From Streptosporangium sp. NBC_01755 (lineage in GTDB: Bacteria; Actinomycetota; Actinomycetes; Streptosporangiales; Streptosporangiaceae): DNA of 64,000 nucleotides. The notes under the pieces were generated by a model. The model made no database searches. It was not told the DNA's origin and was given only the letters and a program-made list of their open reading frames with translations. A program made the translations under genes and the position numbers. The stretch is from contig NZ_CP109131.1 of assembly GCF_035917995.1 (NCBI RefSeq), positions 1,426,001-1,490,000 on the forward strand, in the 5' to 3' direction. Positions 52,658 through 61,165 of this stretch are shown here, one piece after another. Every line of letters starts with the position of its first letter. The stretch's first letter is position 1.

Positions 52658-54193
52658 ATGGAATCCCCCTGGTGGCGTGATGCCGTCGTCTACGAGATCT
52701 ACGTTCGCAGCTTCGCCGACGCCTCCGGAGACGGTGTCGGCGACCTGCCCGGCATCCGGCAGCGCCTGCCGTACCTCGCCGAACTCGGTGTGGACGCGAT
52801 CTGGCTGACCCCCTTCTACCGCTCCCCCATGGCCGACGGTGGCTACGATGTGGCCGACTACCGTGACGTCGACCCCCTCTTCGGCACGCTCGCCGACTTC
52901 GACGAGCTCGTCGCCGAGGCGCATCGCCTCGGGCTCCGGGTGATCGTGGACATCGTTCCGAACCACAGCTCCTCGGCTCACGCGTGGTTCCAGGCCGCGC
53001 TGCTCGGCGAGGGACGCGACCGCTACATCTTCCGTGACGGCGGTGATCTGCCTCCCAACAACTGGCAGTCGACCTTCAGCGGCCCGGCCTGGACCAAGAC
53101 CTCCGACGGGCAGTGGTACCTGCACCTTTTCGCCGCGGAACAACCTGACTTCAACTGGCGCAACCCCGAGGTGCACGCCGAGTTCCTCGACGTGCTGCGG
53201 TTCTGGCTCGACCGGGGGGTGGACGGGTTCAGGATCGACGTGGCGATGGGCCTGTACAAGGCCGAGGAGCTGCCGGACACCCCGCCGCAGGACCAGGCGT
53301 TCAAGGCCGAGTCGCCGATCTGGGGACGGCCCGAGGTGCACGAGGTCTACCGCGCCTGGCGCAAGGTGCTCGACTCCTACGACGGCGAGCGGGTGGCGGT
53401 CGGCGAGGTCTGGACCGACTCCGTCGAGGATCTCGCGCTCTACCTTCGCCCCGACGAGCTCCACCAGAGCTTCAACTTCGCCTGGCTGGAGGCCCCCTGG
53501 TCCGGGCCCGCGTTCAAGAAGATCATCGATGACACGCTGGCCGCCGTGACCGCTCCCACCTGGGTGCTCTCCAACCACGACGTGGTCCGCCACGTGACCC
53601 GGTACGGTGACGGCCTGACCAATTCCACGACGGGCCTGGCCCGCGCCCGCGCGGCGCTGCTCGCCATGCTCGCCCTACCGGGCTCCGCATATCTCTACCA
53701 GGGGGAGGAACTGGGCCTCCCCGAGGTGAAGAGTCTTCCCCCGGAGGCCCGCCAGGACCCCATCTTCGCCCGCTCCAAGGGAGAGCTGCCCGGCCGCGAC
53801 GGCTGCCGGGTTCCCATCCCCTGGTCCGGCATGGCCGAACCGTACGGCTTCTCGCCCGATGGAACACGGTCCTGGCTGCCCCAGCCCGTCGAGTGGACCG
53901 TGCTCTCCGCCGAGCGCCAGTCGAGCGACCCCGGCTCGACGCTGAGCTTCTACCAGGAGGCCCTGCGCGTCCGCCGAGCCCTCCGTGGCACGCTGCCCGA
54001 AGAGATCAGCTGGCAGGAGGCCCCGGAGGACGCCCTCGTCCTCAACCGGGGTTCCCTGATCTGCGTCATCAACTGTGGTTCCGCGCCGGTGCGACTGCCG
54101 CCGCACGACCGTGTCCTGATCGGCAGCACCCCGGTGGAAGGCCACCTGCTCCTGCCGGACACCGCGGTCTGGCTGCAGGCCCCCGAGGTCTGA
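52658..54193 (+). CDS. GH13 alpha-glucosidase / oligo-1,6-glucosidase family
   Basis: 511 residues. The four GH13 regions are present: DIVPNHSS, GFRIDVA (nucleophile D194), VGEVW (acid E250) and SNHDVV (D308). QPDFNWRNPEVHAEFLDVLR is typical of the alpha-glucosidase/isomaltase branch. It releases glucose from short alpha-glucans or isomalto-oligosaccharides in the cytoplasm, since no signal peptide is seen. Its last codons and stop are copied into a tandem repeat array immediately downstream. Confidence 0.93.
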   Translation: MESPWWRDAVVYEIYVRSFADASGDGVGDLPGIRQRLPYLAELGVDAIWLTPFYRSPMADGGYDVADYRDVDPLFGTLADFDELVAEAHRLGLRVIVDIVPNHSSSAHAWFQAALLGEGRDRYIFRDGGDLPPNNWQSTFSGPAWTKTSDGQWYLHLFAAEQPDFNWRNPEVHAEFLDVLRFWLDRGVDGFRIDVAMGLYKAEELPDTPPQDQAFKAESPIWGRPEVHEVYRAWRKVLDSYDGERVAVGEVWTDSVEDLALYLRPDELHQSFNFAWLEAPWSGPAFKKIIDDTLAAVTAPTWVLSNHDVVRHVTRYGDGLTNSTTGLARARAALLAMLALPGSAYLYQGEELGLPEVKSLPPEARQDPIFARSKGELPGRDGCRVPIPWSGMAEPYGFSPDGTRSWLPQPVEWTVLSAERQSSDPGSTLSFYQEALRVRRALRGTLPEEISWQEAPEDALVLNRGSLICVINCGSAPVRLPPHDRVLIGSTPVEGHLLLPDTAVWLQAPEV

Positions 54194-54317
54194 CGGCTCC
54201 CGGCGGACGGGCCTCGGGTCTGACGGCTCCCGGCGGACGGGCCTCGGGTCTGACGGCTCCCGGCGGACGGGCCTCGGGTCAGGAGGCCGGCGGACGGGCC
54301 TCGGGTCAGGAGGCCGG
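54188..54317. repeat. 30-bp tandem repeats covering the GH13 stop codon
   Basis: The unit GTCTGACGGCTCCCGGCGGA plus ten further bases is repeated three times exactly (54188-54277), followed by a 27-bp variant and a partial copy. The first copy contains the GH13 stop TGA, so the array was born from the gene end. Confidence 0.92.
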
Positions 54318-54336
54318 CCTCGCTCCTGGAAGGGCC

Positions 54337-54777
54337 TCAGCCCGCGGTGAACCTGCGCAGGTAGGCGAGCTCGCCGGAGTTCAGCCGCCGGGGAGAGGCA
54401 CTCTCCACGTCGTAGGCCACGAGCACCGAGCGGGCCTTGACGAAGATCTCGTCATCGTCGCGGATCTCGTACGCGAGGGTGAACCGCACCGGACTAACCT
54501 TCGTCACCCACGACTCCACCCGGACCGGGTCGGGACGGAAGGTGAGGGGGCGCCGGTAGTCGATCTCATGCCGGGCGATCACCAGTCCGGCGAAAGGAGC
54601 GTTTCCCTCGCGCTGGGGGTCGATGTAGAACATCCCCGACCGCGCGTCCTCCAGATAGTCGAGGAACCGCACGTTGTTGACATGACCCAGCGAGTCGATG
54701 TCGGCGAACCTGACAGCCCTGGGGAACACGTGTCGGTGGCCATGGCCGACCTCGTCCGCGATGCTCTGTCCAAACAC
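54337..54777 (-). CDS. Acyl-CoA thioesterase, hotdog fold (4HBT)
   Basis: About 146 residues. FADIDSLGHVNNVRFLDYLE is the 4-hydroxybenzoyl-CoA-thioesterase signature with the catalytic Asp (in FADID). ARHEIDYRRPLTFRPDPVRV and RFTLAYEI continue the hotdog strands, ending VLVAYDVESASPRRL. It cleaves acyl-CoAs of unknown chain length. No ATG is available; GTG at 54777 is used here and GTG at 54729 is a good alternative. It is preceded by ettA on the same strand with 124 bases between them, as in mycobacteria (from memory). Confidence 0.87.
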   Translation of the reverse strand: MFGQSIADEVGHGHRHVFPRAVRFADIDSLGHVNNVRFLDYLEDARSGMFYIDPQREGNAPFAGLVIARHEIDYRRPLTFRPDPVRVESWVTKVSPVRFTLAYEIRDDDEIFVKARSVLVAYDVESASPRRLNSGELAYLRRFTAG

Positions 54778-54862
54778 ACCCAGAACCGTAGCGAGCCCCC
54801 GGTTCCCGTCGTACGGCGGGGGCACCGGGAGCTCGTCGGATCGTGCGGTCGCGACCGGGAGC

Positions 54863-54889
54863 GCACCTGACGCGGCCCGCGTCAGGTGC
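54863..54889 (-). terminator. 12-bp hairpin after ettA
   Basis: GCACCTGACGCG, loop GCC, CGCGTCAGGTGC, 12 bases beyond the ettA stop on the minus strand. Confidence 0.8.
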
Positions 54890-54901
54890 GGCGAGGCGGG
54901 G

Positions 54902-56566
<1,665 letters not shown>

Positions 56567-56591
56567 GCCTTTAGTTTAAGGCCTGGAAAGT

Positions 56592-57890
56592 TCAGCTAGG
56601 GGCGGCCTCGGATCCGGGCCTGCGGGCCGGAGGCACGATGGTGGCCGACAGACAGATCTGGTCGCGGCCGAGCTCCTTGGCTCGGTAGAGGGCGAGGTCC
56701 GCCGCGGCGAGCAGTTCGATCAGGTCGTCCCCGTGCACGCTCATGATCGCGACACCGACCGAGATGGTCACGGTGATCATGTTGTCGTCGGCCGGGACCG
56801 CCATCCGTCCCACCCGGGAGCGCAGCCGCTCGGCAACCCTGCGGGCCTCTGTCACGTCGGCTCTGGGCAGCAGGACGACGAACTCCTCACCGCCGAACCG
56901 GCCCACCACGTCGTAGTCGCGCAGCTGGCTGCGGATGGTGTCGGCCACCTCGACGAGGACCTGGTCGCCGATCAGGTGACCGTAGGTGTCGTTGACCCTC
57001 TTGAAGTGGTCGATGTCGACGATCAGCAGCGCGAGTGTCTCACCCGTGCGACGCGCTCTGACGATCTCGGTGTCGGCCTCTCGCTGCCAGGCCGCGGCGT
57101 TCAGCAGGCCGGTCTTGAGGTCGGTGCGGGCCGCGGCCTGAAGCTGGGCGTGAAGCAGGCTGCGCTGGAGCAGCACCACGGGAGGCAACGCCAGAACCAG
57201 CAGAGCCAGATTGAGCCCGCAGGTGATGGAGATGGTGACGCCGAGGCAGAGTTCGACGACGTCGAGGAGCAGATTCTCCCGGTTCCACAGGACCTCCCGC
57301 CAGCGACTGTCGGGGTCGGCGGTGTGCGCCGCGATGGCGATCAGCGCGGTGTTGATCACCGTGAACAGGACCGCGCAGCCGACGGCCACCAGGATCGGCC
57401 CCCCATCGCCTCTGGTCAGCGCGCTCAGGTCGCCGACCGCGGTGTGGAAGAGCAGGGAGGCCGCACATCCGGCCAGGCCGATCGCCGCCGAGCTGAAGAC
57501 CCGCCGGTAGACAACCGTCGCACGCACCCGCCTCTGCAGCAGGAACTGGAGCGGAATGGGCGCCAGAAGAGCGTAGAGCGGCGGGAGGAGCAGTGCGGCG
57601 GGCAGCCACCAGGCGGAGAGCAGGTCCCGGTGGACGCCGGCCGGCATGCCAAGCCTCCGGGTCGCCTCGATGCACACGGCTCCACACGCCATCAGCGCGG
57701 TGAAGGTCAGCACATCGGACCAGCGGAAAACACCGGATACCACGAAGAACACGATCGCGGCGAGATCCAGCGCCACTACCCCGCAGAGGTAGCCGACCAG
57801 CGGGCGACGCTGTCCGAGCAAGGGCCAGCGGTCGACCAAGGGTGTCATGCCGTCGCGCGGTTTGACCGAGGTGTGACTAGGAGCCGCCAT
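56592..57890 (-). CDS. Membrane-bound GGDEF diguanylate cyclase
   Basis: 432 residues, ATG behind GAGGGGGACGAC. About seven hydrophobic helices span residues 30-260 (VGYLCGVVALDLAAIVFFVV, WWLPAALLLPPLYALLAPI, LLVLALPPVVLLQRSLL and others). The GGDEF domain (about 265-415) reads RTDLKTGLLNAAAWQREADT, LLIVDIDHFKRVNDTYGHLI and RFGGEEFVVLLPRA, with the active-site form GGEEF, and thus should make cyclic di-GMP. The allosteric RxxD site is not evident. c-di-GMP controls development in actinomycetes via BldD, so this may link to it. There is no EAL domain. It is adjacent to ettA on the same strand. Confidence 0.92.
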   Translation of the reverse strand: MAAPSHTSVKPRDGMTPLVDRWPLLGQRRPLVGYLCGVVALDLAAIVFFVVSGVFRWSDVLTFTALMACGAVCIEATRRLGMPAGVHRDLLSAWWLPAALLLPPLYALLAPIPLQFLLQRRVRATVVYRRVFSSAAIGLAGCAASLLFHTAVGDLSALTRGDGGPILVAVGCAVLFTVINTALIAIAAHTADPDSRWREVLWNRENLLLDVVELCLGVTISITCGLNLALLVLALPPVVLLQRSLLHAQLQAAARTDLKTGLLNAAAWQREADTEIVRARRTGETLALLIVDIDHFKRVNDTYGHLIGDQVLVEVADTIRSQLRDYDVVGRFGGEEFVVLLPRADVTEARRVAERLRSRVGRMAVPADDNMITVTISVGVAIMSVHGDDLIELLAAADLALYRAKELGRDQICLSATIVPPARRPGSEAAPS

Positions 57891-58557
57891 GTCGTCCCCC
57901 TCTCCGACTAACGATGTGTAACACAATAGTTGCGGAGTGTGCGACGCGCGATGGGAACCGCTACCTTTGACGGAGTGGGCCAGCCCACCGGTTGACCTAC
58001 GTTTTGGAAACCGCTCGCTCGCGAGCGGGCCGTGTGGGAAAGGAGCAAGCCATGCTGCGGGGCGTGACCTGGACCTAACAGGTGTCTTGGGCATCTGACA
58101 CGGGCAAGACCATCGGCTGGTTATCTCGGCCTCTCCGCGCCTCCGCGTCTCCGCGGCGAGACACCGACCATGCCCGGCCGGTCCCCCCTCACTCCGCTCG
58201 CACCAGGCCCCTTTCCGTGCGAGGCCTTGTACCCCGTCAGACATCCTGCCCCTGCGAAGTCCCCCTTCATCGGACGCCCGCCCGTCCTCATCTTCCGTCC
58301 GAAATCTTCCGTTCGAAATCTTCCGTTCGAATCTGTGCCCACCCCCTGTCCGTCTGTCCGTGTTCTTCCCCTGCACGGACCCGTGTTCTTCCTCTGCACG
58401 GACCCGTGCTCATTCCTCTGCCCGGACCCGTGCTCATTCCTCTGCCCGAAGTTCGATCTCCCGCCCGTCTCGAACGTTTTCTCCGCACACCTCTCCGGCC
58501 TCGGATGGCCGATCGGGTGGGGAGGCCCGCGTCCCGGGCCTCCCGGCGGGAAACGGC
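57891..58557. other. 667-bp region with tandem repeats and no confident gene
   Basis: Two arrays are visible: 14-15-bp units (CCGTTCGAAATCTT, about 58295-58334) and 22-24-bp units (TTCCTCTGCACGGACCCGTG, about 58359-58449). All frames have Pro/Ser/Arg-rich translations without domain character. A tiny frame with a perfect ribosome site (AAAGGAG) lies at 58052-58078. A 10-bp palindrome GCTCGCTCGCGAGCGGGC is at about 58012-58029. I consider the stretch a leader plus degenerate repeats. Confidence 0.55.
58052..58078 (+). CDS. Eight-residue leader-like frame MLRGVTWT
   Basis: ATG follows GGAAAGGAGCAAGCC, the best Shine-Dalgarno sequence in the area, but the frame stops at TAA after eight codons. 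Beyond the stop the frame continues open without protein character. It could be a regulatory leader peptide or a gene start broken by mutation. No downstream gene on the plus strand is evident for it to regulate. Confidence 0.3.
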   Translation: MLRGVTWT

Positions 58558-59364
58558 TCAGGCCGCCACACGCTCCCGCATCGGCCAGGGCGTCTCATCA
58601 CTCACCTCTGGGCGGACCTTCGCCGCGCCCGGCACTGCCCCGGCCGTCTCCTCCCCGGCGCCCCCCGCAGCCGAGTCGTCGGCCCCCGCGGCGTCTCCGC
58701 GCTTCGTGGCTCCCTTCACCGCCTTCCTTCTCCTGGTCACGGCCCCTCCCTCCTCCGTTTTCTCCCCGGCGGAGTCGTGATCCACCGCACCTGAGGCAGC
58801 CTCAGCGGCGTCTCCGTGAATCGCACCACTCTCGGCCGGCCCGCCGGTCGGCGCGGCCCGCTCGTCGTCGAGCCCGACCTTCAGCGGGGAGGAGGCGCCG
58901 AGAGCCACCGCGTCCACGGGGGCGCCACCGCTCATGGCCCAGTCGGACGTCTCGCGGTCGAGCTCGCTCCGCTCCGCGCTGCCCAGCGCCGCGACCGGGC
59001 CGCCGCGCTGTGGCTTGCTGAAGCTCCCGAGCCCCCAGCGCAGGTCGTGTCCGAGTGAGTTGGCCTCCACCTCGGGCATGAATCGGCGCTCGCCCTCGTG
59101 GGTGAACTCGCGGATCCGCAACCGTCCCTGAACGACGACGGGCTGGCCCAGCTGGACCGACTGGGCGACGTTGTCGGCGAGCCCGCGGAAGCAACGGACG
59201 CCGAAGTAGGTCGTCTCGCCGTTGCGCCACTGCTGGTTCTCCCGATCGAAGTAACGACTCGTCGAGGCGATCTTGAGCGAGGTGACCCGGGAGCCGTCGG
59301 GGAAGGTGTGCTGGCGCGGCGTGGCCGCGACATTACCGGTCAGCGTGACATGGATGTCGTTCAT
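58558..59364 (-). CDS. ssb: Single-stranded DNA-binding protein with a long disordered tail
   Basis: 268 residues, ATG behind ATGGGAGGCACG. The OB fold fills about residues 1-115 (NDIHVTLTGNVAATPRQHTF, TTYFGVRCFRGLADNVAQSV, QPVVVQGRLRIREF). The remaining 150 residues are Ala/Gly/Glu-rich and low complexity (RRRKAVKGATKRGDAAGADD), ending MRERVAA. The acidic DDDIPF tip that recruits repair proteins in standard SSBs is missing, so this is probably the second, specialised SSB found in actinomycetes rather than the replication one. I recall a related gene (Rv2478c) next to ettA in M. tuberculosis. Confidence 0.87.
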   Translation of the reverse strand: MNDIHVTLTGNVAATPRQHTFPDGSRVTSLKIASTSRYFDRENQQWRNGETTYFGVRCFRGLADNVAQSVQLGQPVVVQGRLRIREFTHEGERRFMPEVEANSLGHDLRWGLGSFSKPQRGGPVAALGSAERSELDRETSDWAMSGGAPVDAVALGASSPLKVGLDDERAAPTGGPAESGAIHGDAAEAASGAVDHDSAGEKTEEGGAVTRRRKAVKGATKRGDAAGADDSAAGGAGEETAGAVPGAAKVRPEVSDETPWPMRERVAA

Positions 59365-59524
59365 CGTGCCTCCCATGAGAGCCGGCCGAGTGCCGGCGGC
59401 ATGAAAGACACGATGGCCCGAGCCGTTCCCCTCGCGAGTAACCGAATCACGCTCTGGGGACAACCATCGGACACGCGGCCAAGCTGTGGACAAGCCGGCG
59501 TCACGCGTACCCGGGCGGTGGGAA

Positions 59525-61165
59525 TCAGCCTCGCAGGCCCCGCATGGCCGAGTAGAACTCGTTATAGCGGGTCAGCTCGCGCTCCACCGGCTCGATCACC
59601 ATGCTCTCCGCGAGCCCGGCGACCCTGCGGCGCATCTCACGCTCCAGCGCGTCACGCTCGTTGCCGGCGCCGAGTACGACGAAGTTGCGGCTGGCCACCG
59701 CGGTGAGCAACCCGAGCCCGAGTACGGAGAACATCATCAGTCCCACCCACGGCAGCGAGGCGACGTCGCCGAACAGCTCCAGCCCCGCCGGCGGCCTCCC
59801 CGCGCCGAACACGCCGTAGGCCAGAGCCGCGCCGACCCAGGCGAGGCCCGCGACGAAGAGCAGGACCAGCAGGTACTGCCAGGCGAGAAGCAACCGCCAC
59901 CAGCCAGGAACCCTGTCCAGGCGTGGTGCGACCTCCGAGAGCTCCTCCGACAGCACCTGGGGCAGCTGCGCCGAGCGGGAGCGCGCGGCGTCCCTGACCC
60001 CGTTCTGCCACGCCTCGTGCATGCCGGAGGTCAGGCCGTCGGCGAGGGCGTGGACGGCGGTGTCCACCTCGGCCGGCTGCGCGCTGACCGAACCACCGGT
60101 CAGGCCGCGGATCTCGTCTCGCAGGTCGCCCAGGCGCAGGCTGTTCAGCGGATCAGGGCGGAGCTTCGCCGCCCAGCGGGTGTAGGGCCAGCCGATCCAC
60201 TCACCGGACCTCGCGGCGTACACGTTCTCCATCGCCTCGCCGACGGCGGGGACTCCGGCCGCGTCGCAGAGGGCATCGGTGAGGCCGATCCGGCGGGCGT
60301 CGTCAATGGAGGAGGGCGGCGCCAAGGTACCGTCGGCGGGCATGACCTTCGCCAGGCGGAGTGTCAGCCGGTCGAGGTCGGCCTCCAGGCGCTGGGTCGC
60401 GGCCCTGCGCCTGGACACGGTCTCGGCGAGGACGGCCTTGAGGTCGTCCACGCCCGTGCCCGTGATCGCCGAGGTGGTGACGACCACGGGATGCTCGACC
60501 CCCTCGCGGTAAAGAAGGTCCTCCAGGTCCGCGACGCACTCGGTCAGCTCCTCCTCCTCCAGCCGGTCGGACTGGTTGAGCGCGAAGATCGTCACCGCCT
60601 CATGCCCGGCCAGATCGGTCACGTAGCGCCGGTGCGTGGAGGCGTCGGCGTACTTCTGCGGGTCGAGCACCCACACGACGAGGTCGGCGATCTGGATCAG
60701 CCGGTCGGCCTCGGTGTCGGTCAGCGCCCGGATGGAGTCGTGGTCGGGCAGGTCGAGCAGGATCAGCCCGTGCAGCCGGCTCTCCCCGCGGTCCAGGGCG
60801 CTGGCCCGCGCGAAGCGGTGGCGCCACTGGATCTGCAGCCAGTCGAGCAGTGGTCCGGCGCCGTCCAGGCCCCAGACGCAGGCGTGGGTACGGGCCGTGG
60901 TCGGGCGGCGCACTCCCGTCGGCGACAGCTCCAGGCCGGAGATCGAGTTGAACAGTGTCGACTTGCCGCTGCCCGTACCCCCCGCGAGCGCTACCACCGT
61001 GTGGTCCGAGGAGAGTTTGAGCCTGTCACCTGCGCGCAGCAGCAGCTGCCCCGACTCGGTGAGGAGCTTGGGCTCGACCCTGCCCGCCCCCAGCTCCACG
61101 ATCCGAGCCAGCGCGGCGAGCCGGCTGCCGAGGCCTTGGCCTGACTGGGTGGTGCCAACACTCAT
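59525..61165 (-). CDS. Dynamin-like membrane GTPase, second of a pair
   Basis: 546 residues. GTPase motifs are LAGGTGSGKSTLFNSISGLE (G1), GLILLDLPDHDSIR (G3) and IFALNQSDRLEEEE (G4). Two membrane segments occupy about 440-500 (LVLLFVAGLAWVGAALAYG, LPWVGLMMFSVLGLGLLTAV). This two-helix ending is typical of bacterial dynamin-like and YfjP-type GTPases. Start ATG overlaps the upstream partner by four bases (ATGA), so the proteins are made in step and probably form a heteromer. In Streptomyces such a pair (DynA/DynB) supports sporulation septation, and in mycobacteria IniA/IniC act on the membrane. The exact orthology is not settled here. Confidence 0.83.
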   Translation of the reverse strand: MSVGTTQSGQGLGSRLAALARIVELGAGRVEPKLLTESGQLLLRAGDRLKLSSDHTVVALAGGTGSGKSTLFNSISGLELSPTGVRRPTTARTHACVWGLDGAGPLLDWLQIQWRHRFARASALDRGESRLHGLILLDLPDHDSIRALTDTEADRLIQIADLVVWVLDPQKYADASTHRRYVTDLAGHEAVTIFALNQSDRLEEEELTECVADLEDLLYREGVEHPVVVTTSAITGTGVDDLKAVLAETVSRRRAATQRLEADLDRLTLRLAKVMPADGTLAPPSSIDDARRIGLTDALCDAAGVPAVGEAMENVYAARSGEWIGWPYTRWAAKLRPDPLNSLRLGDLRDEIRGLTGGSVSAQPAEVDTAVHALADGLTSGMHEAWQNGVRDAARSRSAQLPQVLSEELSEVAPRLDRVPGWWRLLLAWQYLLVLLFVAGLAWVGAALAYGVFGAGRPPAGLELFGDVASLPWVGLMMFSVLGLGLLTAVASRNFVVLGAGNERDALEREMRRRVAGLAESMVIEPVERELTRYNEFYSAMRGLRG

